From: Tyto alba
Taxonomy: Eukaryota; Chordata; Aves; Strigiformes; Tytonidae
DNA length: 64,000 nucleotides
Direction: 5' to 3'
NCBI RefSeq assembly: GCF_018691265.1
Contig: NW_024881328.1
Span: forward strand, 42,231,015 to 42,295,014
The notes under the pieces are model-generated. The model was not told the DNA's origin and did no database searches. It saw only the letters and a program-made list of their open reading frames with translations. Of this stretch, positions 11,521-23,023 are shown piece by piece. Position numbers and translations under genes: made by a program. Numbering within the stretch: the first letter of the stretch is position 1; the number at the start of each line of letters is the position of its first letter.

Positions 11521-11700
11521 AGTGATGCAGCAGAATATGCATTCCCTGCTCAAGAGGAGCCATAAGAGTTCACAGGTCAGTGGCCCGAGGCCAAATGTCT
11601 TTTTGAAAGCAATGATGCGTCAGAATACGCAGTTCTTGCTCAAGAGGGGCCGTAAGAGTTCACAGGTGAGAGGCTACAAGCCAAACATTTTTGAAAGTTT
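11521..11700. repeat. Two-copy tandem duplication, 90-bp unit
   Basis: Unit 1 starts at 11521 and unit 2 at 11611. Both contain GATGC..CAGAAT, then CTCAAGAGG.GCC.TAAGAGTT and CACAGGT, then CCAAA at the same spacing. The copies have diverged by substitutions. The unit is a multiple of three and the plus-strand frame stays open across both, but there is no evidence that it is coding. Confidence 0.85.
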
Positions 11701-14008
11701 TTAATAATAGTTACTTTTCAAATTAAGTTAACAAGGCTTGCCTGTGGTATGAGCCTACAGAAGTCCAGACTTGTGCCCTGTGCTTGCCAGAAGAAATGGA
11801 GAACGAAGTTTCTCAGCTGCTTCTGCATGTGCTATGATAATATTTTTAAGGCAAAAAAACCCCAAACCATGTTAGAAGTCCTGTTCGCTGTAACACTTGA
11901 CTGCAGCCTACAGGTACTTGATGGGAAATAACAATGACGATGGAGCCAGACTTTTCTGGGTAGCAGTAAAGAGTATAATCAGGGCCACAAATGGCAGTTT
12001 GGGAGATTCAGAATGTGGAAAAAGCTTTTTACCTCTGAGGTTTTGAAGGTTTGCCTGTATAACATGGTTGACACGATCTAACGTGCAAGACTGTCCCACT
12101 CCAAGGACTTGTTTAGATAGCCAAATCCGGTTGATTTAAATGAGATGTGCCTAATTATTCTTGAGAACCTGGGTTGAAGCTGCAGCAAATGATGCAATGG
12201 AAACCCAAAGAGTAGACAGATGAATGAAACAGGTGCCTATAAACAAAGTAGTGGCCTTAGATAGGGAGACCATGCAAAGGCACACGAAAACTTTCAAGAT
12301 AAACTTAGAAAAGCAGGTATCTGAAGTTTGTGCTGAAAAGAAGTGCCTGACCACGCAGATCTCGTCTGCCATTAAGGCATATTTTATGGAAAGGGAAAAG
12401 GTGGATGCCAAAAGTCTGCAAGTTTACAAAAGCAAAACAAGCTACAAGAATGGTAGCTGAACAAGAACTGGAAGGGAGAGGCTGGTTTAGATCCCCCGAA
12501 CCAAGCACACCTCATCGGAGAGAGCGCTGAACAGTGTCTTCATGGTGTGCAGCAGCCTGGAAGAGTTGTCTTGGAGCAGGTAGGATTGATAAAAGAAGTG
12601 ATTCTCACAAGCCAGCAAGGACTGTAACGTCTAAGGAAACTGCATTAAAGAGGAAGGAGTTTCAGACATCAGTACAGTCCTATTCTAAAGCCTATTTAAG
12701 CAAAACTTTCTCTCTAGCTGACCGTGAGGTGACATTAAAAGACCAAACACTAAAGGAGGTGGACAGAAGGTATTCTCACGTGCCAGAGAACTAGCTGCAA
12801 TACCTATGTGTGCATTTTCATGTTTCCCTGATAAAGAGGTAAAGATCTCACATAACAAGGCAATGCAGCATTACACATGCCCTAAGGTGGCAGTATACAC
12901 TCGGGTAGTCAAGCTGGAGTTGCAGATGTGCTGTTACTCTATGCTAACTTAACAGGCCCGTGTAGTCTCTAAATTTTACTAACACTTTAGTGTATTATCT
13001 GTGTAACACTAATATAAAATGCTATACAACAACATTAAACGGGACAAAAACCCCAAACCAAGCCCTTAAGGCTAACAGCACTTTCGTAAGAATTTAAAAG
13101 TTGTGTCACTGGAGCTTGAGCAACACAGAAAACACCCTTTCACATGTATATGAGTCCAGAGACTGATGTCCACAAGTTCAGGCCATTCCAAAGACAAAGG
13201 TGAAAAGAGATATCTATTAGGAGAAAGTAAAGCTAAAGTACAGAGTTGAGTACCAAGGTTGTACCCTAGAAACAGTTCAGGAAATATCCCCAGTTAGGGG
13301 AATCCATGATTACCTCTTTTCTAAGTCTACAAATCCTGGCAGTCAGAACGTACCTCTTATTAACCACCCAAATCCTTTCTAAATTTATAGGGTTTCTCTA
13401 AAAAAAAAAAAAATCTGCTGGAGTTGAGAGGCAGGTTTTATTTTTTTGTGCGTGCATGGTGTGATAAAGTACTCCCCCCTTTTGTCTGCTTTAAGCTTGC
13501 TGCTGCCTCATTTCAGTGTTAGTCATAGGTCAAGTATTGGGAGAAATTGTCTATCAGTTCCCCTTTCGCCTTCATTACACTTTTCAGGATTTTACTGACC
13601 TCTGTCACAGATTCTCTGTCACAGTTTTTTTCATGGGTTTAGCCATATGGTTTATTCCATCTCTGCTTTTCTAGACTGAGTGCCGAGTTTGAAGCCTCTT
13701 AGAAATGCTTAATTTCTCCTGCGTTAGATTCAGAGATTCAGCCTCTTCTGAAAAATAAGCCCTATTTCACTGTTTTGCAAAGTCAGTATCTGAAAAACTT
13801 AACAGGAATTGTTATTTCTGAAAATAGAAGCTGTGGAGCTATTCTGCAAACCACAAAATATATACGAATACACAGTAAAAAAAAAAAATCTGAAATAAAT
13901 CCAACATTCATTTTATAAGAATAAAGTAACTTAACTTATACTTTATTTTTATGATGCCAGTTGATACTTTAAATAAAGAGCATCACTGTCCTGGGATATG
14001 CAAAAAGA

Positions 14009-14762
14009 ATGCCACAAGCTGGAGAAATGGGCCAACAGAAGCATCATGAAGGTCAGCAAAGGCAAAAGCAAGCAAACTTCTGCTGCTGGGATGGGATAAC
14101 CTCATGCCACCGGACAGGCTTCATTCCAGCTGGACAGACAGCAGCTCTGCAGAAAATGACCTGGGGTTCTTGTGGACAAAAAGATGAGTACGAGTCAGCA
14201 GTGTGTCCTTGCAGACACAGAGGCAATAGCATCCTGGGCTATTACGAGTAAGAGTGCAGGCAGCAGATTGAGAGAGGTGATCCTTCCCTGCTCAGCACTT
14301 GGGAGACCAAATTTGGAGACGTGTACCCAGTTTTGGGCTCTCCGATACATGAAAGACATTGATGTGCTGGAGCAAGTCCAGCAAAAGTCAAGAAGATGGT
14401 TAGGAGCTGGGGACCATGATGTACAATAAGGGGCTGAGAAAGATGAGCTTGCTCAGGATTTAGAAGAGAAAGGTAACAGGCGATCTTATTGCTGTCTGTA
14501 ACTACCTTAACAGAAGGGCAGAAAGAAGACAAAGCTGTACTCCTCCAAGAGATTGACAGTGACAGGACAAGAGGCAAGAGACACAAGCTGCACATGGGAA
14601 ATACAAATTGGATATAATAAAATGGATATAAGGGTCATAATTGATAATCAAAACTAGACAAGACATAGAATGAAACAAGCTGAACTAGACCTGCTTTGAG
14701 TAGGAGATCAGCTGAGAGGCCTGCAAATGACCTTCCAACCTCAGTATTTTATGAGTCTATGA
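14009..14762 (+). mobile_element. CR1 LINE, 3' fragment (older copy)
   Basis: CR1-type 3' sequence in order. Markers are AATGGGCCAACAGAAGCATC (14025), CAGCTCTGCAGAAAATGACC (about 14143), TGGACAAAAAGATGAGTACG, and CAAGTCCAGCAAAAGTCAAG (14372). The end is ACCTTCCAACCTCAGTATTT...TGAGTCTATG near 14730-14760. Many substitutions and indels indicate an old insertion. It is antisense to UGT1A. A short stretch of its tail and flank appears duplicated near 17.39-17.53 kb. Confidence 0.85.
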
Positions 14763-15196
14763 CAATTCAAAATACAGAAAATCCTTCTTCAGAGAAATAA
14801 AGACAGGAACGTAGAGGAAATCAGCACTGACAAGGTGGACCACAGGATCAGCAAAGGTCTCAAATGAAAGTCTGCCTTGCACCACATCAACGGTCCTGAG
14901 CAAAGTGGCCTTGAGCAACGTGCTGTAATGTCAAAGATGGCTTTGAGCAGAGGCACATGACCAATGGGGAGTTGCCCACAGCTAAATTCATTTACAACAC
15001 TTTCTCCATTTTTATACTGTGATATTCAGATGCCTTCACTGAAAGGAGTACTGGCACCTCCTTGCAAAGCAAAAGCAGAACAGTTTGAAATCCTTTTACC
15101 CACAGAAAGAGACCTTTGTAACAAAACCTGTGTTACAACTTTTCAGAGTATGGAAAAGCCTGCAAGAACGACAAGAAAAAACGTAGTGTGACCCAC

Positions 15197-16057
15197 CTGA
15201 GTAAGTGTCTTGTGAGCACAGTTTACTCCGCTAACCATAATCATGTTGGGCATCAATGGTCTCGGATAGTGTAAAACAAAGTCTAGCTTTATGAGCCAAA
15301 TGGAAGCCTGGCGTAAGAGATCCAGCACTGTCACGTCCCGCTGGAGGAACTCAGAAGCCAGTTTTGCATACGGTTGAAAGACAAAATCACAGAGAAAATT
15401 ATTTGAGATGTCAAAGATGAGATTCTTCACCCGCTGGAGAAAGCTCATGCGGTCTGTAAGGACTGTGAACAGCCTGGGGACATAAGAAGGGGGATTGGGA
15501 CACTGCGTTGCATCAAATTCTAAATCACATGGCATTTGCTGCAAATAAAACACAGAAGGGAGTGAAAGATGTTCAGCCAGGATCTGCCCGCAGGGAAGTA
15601 TTGGATCTGTAAAGACAGCATCAAACTTGCTCTCCTCAAGGTATCTGACAAGCTCTTCGTTGTACAGTAAGTGTCTACAGGTAGACAGGAACATGGCAGA
15701 AGTATTTTTCACTCTTTCATATGTTTTAACAAATCTTTTCAGAAAAAATCCTTCTTCAAATACATCCTGGCTAGTACTCCAGAAAGCATGATCCAGATCT
15801 TCCTGTGTGAAAGGGACTGGGTACGTTTTCATGACAAAATTCTTTGTTGGCTTTATGTATAAATTGATTTCAGGTGCAACGACAACTATTTCATGTCCCT
15901 TCTGCTTGAGGCCTCCCAACACTTCCCGCATGCTGAGCCAGTGACTCCCATCCAGCGGCACCACCAGCAGCTTCCCACCAGCAGCCAAACCGAGCAGGGA
16001 CAGGAGCAGAACCAGCGTCGCCCTGACTTGCGGATAAGGACTAAGCACTGGAGCCAT
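15197..16057 (-). CDS. UGT1A: UGT1A alternative first exon C
   Basis: Open first exon of 287 codons, from the ATG at 16057 to donor CAG|GTGGGT. The signal peptide (VLLLSLLGLAAGG) is followed by KLLVVPLDGSHW (catalytic His at residue 39) and FDAVFTDPILPCG. The CPNPPSYVPRLFT segment and the RQASIWLIKLDFVLHYPRPL motif come next, ending ...TLTQ. One residue is missing near the end compared with copy D (HKTLTQ against HKKLPQ), and Gly is replaced by Ser in the usual IGGVNC. It is the close paralogue of exon D, sharing the N-terminal residues, the 5' leader and about 100 nt of upstream flank. With exons 2-5 it gives 532 residues. Confidence 0.95.
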
Positions 16058-17190
16058 TGCTGCTGAAATCCGGTGGGTGCTGCCCAGAAAGAAAACCACT
16101 GGTGGCACTGAAGCACCAGCACCAGCTCCGTGCTTTTAAGCAATCTGTGCCACCACATAACTTTTGATCCTCGGAGGTGTTTGCTGTGTGGTGAATGTAT
16201 AATCATTCATTTGATAAAAGGCTGGATAACAAGTACTAAGTTCAGCTAATTTCACAGGCTGGCGGTGTGTGGTGGATACACCAGATAAGCCCCATCTGTT
16301 TCCATGAGAGGAACAGTAATGAGTGTCCCAGGAAGGAGGCACCAGTGGATCTGGGTTCTGATAGCCTCCCTCTGGGTGAAGCTTTTGCAAGCATAGGAGA
16401 GGTGTCACATCCACATCACCGTTCAGCCTAGCAGAGGCTGCTCCCTGCCCCCTGGCCAAAACGTGCTGCCCACCCACCCGTCTCTTTGAACACTCATTTC
16501 TAAGGTGCTTACGGCCTCATAGCAGACGTGGATGAGCTGTTTCTGGAAAGAGAAGACTGATGAAGGTGGTGATAAAAAGTGCTATGTTAAGCATCAGAAA
16601 AGTACTACAAGTTCCTGCAAAGGCACAAATGAATGAGGATTTTTATTAAGTTCCCCCTCATGAGATGTGTGACAGCCTGAAAGGCTGGACTCAGAATAAC
16701 CCCTGGAGGCTGATGCAGAAAGTGTGCTCTTTTGTATACAATGACTATGCCCACCCCCAGCATGAAAGCTAGTGGATTTGGAGGGTTGAGCTGTTCCCTC
16801 TTCAGCCTGTTAAGACAACTTTTTCTCTGAGACCTCCTAGATGTGAAAGGCCCATCAATGTCTTATCTTGGGACTAGTGCTGTGTCCAACTCCTTCCTTT
16901 TCTCCTTGACTTTTAGTGGGAGACCTGTTCTTGCAGATGCAGGGCCAGCCATTTCACACCACTTTTTCCTGCACTCATCTGCAAGCACACAGAGACACTG
17001 ACTCCTACCTAGCAGCACCATCAAGCAGCTTCTGGTATGGGGCAAGGAGCCTCAGAGAGAATCAGCCCTGCTGTGATTTGAGACAAGTGAAGAAAGTGGC
17101 ACCTTCTCAACCAAACTGTGGTGAGGGATGCACAGATAAGCTCTTGTCAGTTCTTACTGTCAAGAAGCTAAGAGCATTTCTATTACAGTG
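16058..17190 (-). other. Upstream flank of first exon C
   Basis: The first 150 nt resembles the flank of exon D, including GCTTAAAAGC (a TATA-like TTAAAA near 16134) and a GTGTGGTGAATGTATAATCA segment. Beyond about 16.25 kb no gene or mobile element was recognised. Confidence 0.7.
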
Positions 17191-17318
17191 ACATAGCAAT
17201 GATGATGATTCCACTGAGAAGCATTACTGGCCTAGGATATGGAAAACAAGGTAACATTTCTTCAGCCAAATAGAGGAATGACTGAAAAGCTGTGCATTGC
17301 CAAATCTGATAGAATTCA
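17191..17318 (-). pseudogene. UGT1A first-exon relic (3' part)
   Basis: In minus-strand translation the segment HSSIWLKKCYLVF, then after a frameshift YPRPVML...GIIIIAMS, matches the ASIWL..DF...YPRPLMPN end of the intact first exons. The Met-Pro-Asn is destroyed and no splice donor follows. It is a decayed duplicate. Confidence 0.6.
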
Positions 17319-17358
17319 TGAGTTATACTGCTAAACTGTGACTATATCCATCTGTAAA

Positions 17359-17775
17359 TCAAGCACTCCGGTGACTGATGGCACCTTGCAAACTAATATA
17401 TTTTTTGAGTCTACCATATTCCAAACCACAGGAAAACCTTCTTAAAATAATAATTAAAAAAAAAAAAAATGCTGAGGAATATGAGGAAATGCTGTAGGGC
17501 TTGATCCATAAGGCAGAACAGAAGATCAGGAAAGGGCTTCTCAAATTAGTCTCTCTCTTGCAAAAGATATTATCATAAAGGCCCTGATCAACTGCTGTAA
17601 TGGCTAACTTGACCTGTTTTTGGGCAGAGAGTTTGGCCGCATGCTCCTTTGAAGGCCCTTCTGGTATGAAGTATTTGGTGTCTAATAACACAAAAAACCT
17701 CTTCTTGTGCTGTCCACCCTTCCCCAGAGTGGAGACTATCAAATATACCTTAACCAATGGCCTGAAATTGCACAT
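17359..17775 (-). other. Unassigned open reading frame between first-exon relics
   Basis: A 138-codon open frame on the minus strand between two first-exon scraps. I do not recognise the protein (it contains FFVLLDTKYF and AITAVDQGLYDNIF). Its 3' half overlaps sequence resembling the CR1 tail and flank at 14.74-14.85 kb, plus an A run at 17457-17469, so it is probably a chance frame in inserted sequence. Confidence 0.2.
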
Positions 17776-17881
17776 CCAGATCTCCCTGCATCCTGAGATG
17801 TTACTTATGTTTCACTCACTGGTGCCTGATGATATTCTCATAAGAAAATTCTTCTCTGGTAGATCAAGCTTTTTTCATGTC

Positions 17882-18005
17882 CCTTCGGGATGAGCAGCTC
17901 CACTGCCTGACTCATGCTGGGCCAGGGAATTCCATCCACTGGGTTTTGTAACAGACTTCTCCATCCTCAGGAATGCTGAAGGAGTCCTGGTGCAGCTGGG
18001 ACCCA
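17882..18005 (-). pseudogene. UGT1A first-exon relic (5' part)
   Basis: Minus-strand translation gives EDGEVCYK, then after a frame break PVDGIPWPSMSQAVELLIPK followed by GHEK. This matches [21 protein letters not shown]..KGHEI of the intact exons. The catalytic His is lost. It may be the 5' part of the same dead exon as the 17191-17318 fragment, with foreign sequence between. Confidence 0.6.
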
Positions 18006-18954
18006 AGGCTGAGAGAAAAAAACCTACTCATCCATACCAGAGAAAAACAAGAATCTTCTGCCATAAAGCAATAGAAAAACTATTTTTTCTAGGGGGTACT
18101 TGGCAGTGAAAGGTTACTAGTTCTAAAGAAGATGTTTGCTTAATCTCAGACACTCATCAGCTCAAGCAGGGCAAAATGCATTGTAAAAGATAAGGAGGAT
18201 GCCACAGCTGAGATCTAGCAGGTTCTGTCAAGGTGTTGTAAACCCAATAATGGAATTAAATGTCAGCACAGAACTTGCAGCTTAGATCCCAGAAACTAGC
18301 TTTATGTCTATGGGCAATTCACACAAAGCAGAAACACGGTATGAGAAGCAGTGTCCACAAGATCAGCAAGAGGAGGAGGAGAAGATTCACAAAGCATATG
18401 TTGCCATGGATTCTCGCTGCTGCAGCAAGTCAAAAGAAGAATCTGCTATAGGAAATTGGTTGTTCTCCTACCAGCAGACAGTGAGAGAAGGACCACAAGC
18501 ACAGAGTCATCCTCTAAGTAAAGACAAATGTGAAAGAGCAAACTCAAAGTTTCACAGGTGGACTATAAACAGTGCTCTCGTGGATATCAAAACATCTTAT
18601 GTCCTTCCCACCATCTTTTCTTTCTCCCAGCTCTACTAAAGAAGTTGAATTCATTGCTTGGTGGTAGGAGGTTTTGGGGAGAGGTTTCTGAGCAAAGTGA
18701 TCACATTCAGATCCTCCACAAATCTATGTGGACTTCAGAAGAGCTATGCCCATTCAAGACACCACTTCAACTTTTATACTATGATACTCAAGATATCTTC
18801 ACTGAAATGAGTACTGGCACCTCTTGGCAAAGGAAAAGAAGTTTGAAGCAGTTTACTATCACTCAGTTAAAGAGACCTTCCTAACAACGTCAGTGATACA
18901 AAGTTCTCTAGTGAACACAGGAACAGATGAGAACAAACACTGGGCATGATCCAC
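18006..18954 (-). other. Spacer between first-exon relics
   Basis: Only short plus-strand open frames without similarity. The stretch 18760-18950, directly 3' of the relic at 18955, aligns by eye with 15000-15190 next to exon C (shared TTTTATACT.TGATA.TCA and GAGTACTGGCACCTC). This marks a duplicated unit larger than the exon. Confidence 0.6.
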
Positions 18955-19357
18955 CTGAGGTAGCTTCCTGTGAGTGCACTTTACTGCTACAATTATGATC
19001 ATGTTAGGCATCAGTGGTCTGGTATAATGCAACAAAAAATATAACCGTAAAAGCCAAATGGAGGCCCAGCAAAAGAGATCTAAAATAGTCATATCCCACT
19101 GAAGGAACTCAGAAGCCAGTTTTTTGTATGGTTGAAAAAGAAATTCATAAAAAAGAGAATTTCGAATATCAAAGATTAGATACTTCACCCTCTAGGGAAA
19201 GTCCATGTGGTCTCTATGCTCTGTAAATATCCTGGGAACATAAGAAGGGGGATTAGGACACTGAGTGGCTTCAAATTCTAAACCACGTTGTATTTCCTAC
19301 AAGAGCAACACAGAAGGGACAGAAATAGGATCAGAAAGTATCTCCCCCCAGGGTGGT
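18955..19357 (-). pseudogene. UGT1A first-exon pseudogene (3' half)
   Basis: Clear copy of the exon C/D type. It retains LEFEATQCPNPPSYVPRIFT, the VKYLIFDIRNSLFYEFLFQP stretch, WASIWLLRLYFLLHYTRPLM and a CAG|GTGGAT donor at 18955. It is disabled by in-frame TAG codons at 19297-19299 and 19192-19194 (in place of the Gln of FLQRVK), and the 5' half (signal peptide and catalytic His) is absent. Confidence 0.88.
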
Positions 19358-19908
19358 AACCAGAGACAGTGCTCCTTAGCCTAAGAGTCCACAGCCTGCA
19401 ACATTCCTCCTGATTCCAAGTTTGGAAATAGCCATGTGAAGAAGCAGAGAAATTCACTGGCAAAGAAAGAAGTGGTAAGGCAGCAAGGGTGCACCGGGAC
19501 AGACGCCTGACATGCATTTTTCCACAAACACCAGACCCTACAGCAACAATTTGAAAAGTTGTATGGATTACACCTCACTGCAAGGCCTTGACAGCCCCTA
19601 GACTTGCCTGCTGCTCTTCCATCACCCACTAAGTGAGAAGGAGGGTACCAAGTTACACAGCGTTACACAAAATGGCTTGGCATACACGCAACAAAAAAGG
19701 CACCAACCGAGCCTGTAAGCAAGAAGGTATGGTTGCTTGCGCAGAAGATGGAAAATGAGGAAAACAGTGAGAGAAAAATAATTTCTTTCACAACTATTTC
19801 ACTAACCCACCCTAAATGGGAACTTGATTCCTACTGGCAACACAAAATTCCACCCTTGTGAACACCGAAGCCTATCAGAGCATAACTTAAAAACAGAGCA
19901 TGACCCAC

Positions 19909-20769
19909 CTGAGGTAGCTTCTTGTGAGCACAGTTTACTCCTCCGATTACAATGATGTTCGGCATCAAAGGTCTTGGATAATCTAATGCAAAATCTAGCC
20001 TCATGAGCCAAATGGAAGCCTGGCGTAAGAGATCCAGCACTGTCACGTCCCGCTGGAGGAACTCAGAAGCCAGTTTTGCGTACGGTTGAAAGGCAAAATC
20101 ACAGAGAAAATGATTTGAGATGTCAAAGATTAGGTTCTTTACACGCTGGAGAAAGTTCATGTGGTCTGTATGCTCTGTGAACGGCCTGGGGACATAAGAA
20201 GGAGGACTGGGACACCCAATGGCATCAAAATCTAAACCGCATGGCATTACCCTTAAAAAAAAAATGGAAGGAACTGAAAGATGTTCAGCCAGGATCTGCC
20301 CACATGGTACTACAGGGTCTGTAAAGACAGCATCAAACTTACTGTCCTCAAGGTCTCTGACAAGCTCTTTGTTGTACAGTAGGTGAGCACAGGTAGAAAG
20401 AGTGATGGCAGAGATGCTTTTCAGTCTCCAGTACACTTTAAGAAATCTTTCCAGAAAAGATCCTTCTTCAAATACATCCCGTGAAAAAGAATTGATACTT
20501 CCATCCACCTCTTCCTTTGTGAAAGGTGTTGGATACATTTTCATAATAAAATTCTCTGATTGTTTTATATGTACATTGATTTCAGGTGCAACGACAACTA
20601 TTTCATGTCCCTTCTGCCTAAGACCGTCCAACACTTCCCGCATGCTGAGCCAACGACTCCCATCCACTGGCACCACCAGCAGCTTCCCACCAGCAGCCAA
20701 ACCGAGCAGGGACAGGAGCAGAACCAGCGTTGCTGTGACTTGCAGATAAGGACTAAGCACTGGAGCCAT
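19909..20769 (-). CDS. UGT1A: UGT1A alternative first exon D (catalytic His replaced by Arg)
   Basis: Open first exon of 287 codons, from the ATG at 20769 to donor CAG|GTGGGT, and the sister of exon C. The signal peptide (VLLLSLLGLAAGG) is followed by [12 protein letters not shown], where residue 39, the catalytic base His of the family, is Arg (codon CGT at about 20655). The partner Asp (FDAVFTDPVVPCG) and the rest (PPSYVPRPFT, HTDHMNFLQRVKNLIFDISN, then RQASIWLMRLDFALDYPRPL and NCAHKKLPQ) are intact. With exons 2-5 it gives 532 residues. In humans UGT1A4 (Pro) and UGT2B10 (Leu) also lack this His and favour N-glucuronidation. A similar specialisation, or loss of activity, is inference here. 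Confidence 0.94.
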
Positions 20770-22159
20770 TGCTGCTGAAATCTGGTGGGTGCTGCCCAGA
20801 AAGAATATTCCCAGCTCCACAGTTTTAAGCAATCTGTGCTTGGTTCTCTGAATGATCTTTAGACTTATTTGCTGTGTGGTAAATATATAATCATGGCTAT
20901 GGCAAAGTTGGACTAAGAGATGTTAAAGTTCAGCCTATTTGGCAGACAGTAATCAGAGCAGGTGGTAGACTGAGAAACACCCACCTCTTCGTATTGGAGG
21001 AACACAGGGATTTAAGGAAAGGAGGGATCCTTCAACAATTGGTCTGCTCAAAAGTGCCGATGAACACATCATTAATTTTCCAAACAAGAATTTTCAGCAT
21101 AAAATTCCTCCCCTCCTGCCAATCTCAATCATTTTCTACTTGTAAAAGATTAGAAAAATATTAATGCTTCACATGGGAAATGGTCTGGGGTTTTTATCAG
21201 TTTTATATCTTGACACTGTAATGAAAATGGAGAGTTGGCTATGAGAGTTCACTACAGTGAAAGGCCTCTTTTCTGAAGGACAAAGTAGGGGCTGGAAGGA
21301 GGAAAGACAAGGGCATGCTTTTTTCCAGATATATTCAAAACTGGATTAGCAACTCAGAAATACCGTTCTGGATCATTCTGCAAAGAGTATGCCCCAGGGC
21401 CATGAAACCAAACAATACTAATACATACGCAAGATTTGCAGACAGTCAGCCCTAATTATGAAAATTATTGAGTAAAAGTAATTTTGACCATACAGTAATT
21501 TACTATGGAGGTTGCTAGTATGCACTGGCATTTTTTTAAGGACATTTAACGAACTACTGCATCTTTCGGTACACTCTTTTCAGGGAAACTCTCAGTGCTG
21601 GCTAGCAGCTACAAAAAACCCCAACAGTTTTGCAGAAAATTGCGTAAGGAATCCATGAGGTGAAAGGATAAGCCTAGACTGAAAAAGCAACCAGAACATT
21701 ACCTGCCAACTGATGCTTTATGACACTTTTTCTATTAACTGAAAAGATTTATTGTTTTTAAAAATCAGTTGTGACAGTAAAACAAATAATTTCAGATAAT
21801 AATATGGATCTGGCAAACATAAGCAGCAGACCTGCCTGCTAAAATGGGGATCAATCTCACTGGTGGATGTGTGCCTCATTAGCAAGAGTGCAGTGATGAG
21901 CCATTTTCACCTAGCCCAAAGAAAACAATTGTTTTAAGTAAAAATACTTAGATCCTGCTATTTCTATAGAATACTACCTGCAAGAGTGGAAGAAAATTAA
22001 AGTCAATTCAGTTTTTCACCTATTTGCTTTGTCTTTACAGTATATCTTGCTGCACCGTATAAATCCCATAAACTCATGTACACAATTATATACACACAGA
22101 GCACTTACAAACAGCATTCCCTTCAAACCTTTATATATTTTACCGAGGAAGTCACTGAC
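20770..22159 (-). other. Region between first exons D and E
   Basis: The upstream flank of exon D carries GCTTAAAACTG (TATA-like, about 20824) matching that of exon C. Beyond it only AT-rich sequence was seen, with no mobile element or relic. Confidence 0.7.
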
Positions 22160-23023
22160 CTGAGATAATTGCTTTTTCTTTCCACAGTTTATACCTCCAA
22201 TGAAAACTATGTTGGGCATCACTGGCATGGGATACTCAAAAACAAAATCCATTCTTTTAAGCCAGATGGATCCATGGCTTAAGAGCTCCTTCATTGTTAC
22301 TGGTCTGTGGAGAACATCTGAGGCCAGAAGTTCAAATGGCAAATAGGCAAAATTACAAAGAAAGGATTCTGACGACTTGAGAAATACGTTTTCCACACGC
22401 TGGATAAACGTCATGTGGTCTGAGTTGTCTGTAAACGTTCTTGGGATGTAGGAAGGGGGGTCTGGACACTGGGTAGCCTGCAAATCAAAACTGCAGGGGA
22501 GTCCCCGTAAAAAGAAAACAGATGGGATAGAGAGATGCAGCGCCAGTATTTGTCCGCATGGTACAACAGGATCTGTGAGAACAGCATCAAATTTACTCCC
22601 TTCAAGATACTGCATCAGATCCTTACTGTGCAGTAAACTGGTACAGGAGGAGACGTAGAGACCAGAGATGACTTGAACTTTTTCATAAAGCGCAGCGATT
22701 CTTTGAAGAAAAGGTCTTCTCTCAAAAAGATCGTTCGCAAAGGAATGCATGCTTGCTCCCAGTTCTTCCCTCGTTAAAGGCACTGGATATGTTTTGAGAG
22801 TGTAATATTCAGATGCTTTCACGTTCAAGTTTACTTCTGGTGCGACAACAGTAATTTGGTGCTGTTTCTGGCTGAGGGCTGCCAGCAGCAAGCGCATGCT
22901 GAGCCAGTGACTCCCATCCATTGGCACCACCAGCAGCTTTCCACCATCGGCCAAGAAAAACAGAGACAGGAAAACCAAAACCCTCCCAGAAACTAAGTAA
23001 TTATATTTACTTACAGGAGCCAT
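22160..23023 (-). CDS. UGT1A: UGT1A alternative first exon E
   Basis: Open first exon of 288 codons, from the ATG at 23023 to donor CAG|GTCAGT. It encodes the signal peptide MAPVSKYNYLVSGRVLVFLS plus LFFLADGG, then KLLVVPMDGSHW (catalytic His at residue 39) and KQHQITVVAPE where other copies read KGHEI. FDAVLTDPVVPCG, CPDPPSYIPRTFT, and HGSIWLKRMDFVFEYPMPVM follow, ending ...KQLSQ. With exons 2-5 it gives 533 residues. The YPMPVMPN motif and the HGSIWLKR segment group it with the broken exon F. A TTAAAA element at about 23069-23074 may be its TATA-like box. Confidence 0.95.

Larger units (their letters stand above)
10972..15196 (-). other. Region between first exons B and C
   Basis: A 4.2-kb spacer. 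It holds a 90-bp tandem duplication at 11521-11700 and a CR1 fragment at about 14009-14762 (both listed), plus short A runs at about 13401-13413 and 13877-13888. No first-exon remnant with the SHWLSM signature was found here. Nothing else was recognised. Confidence 0.7.
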
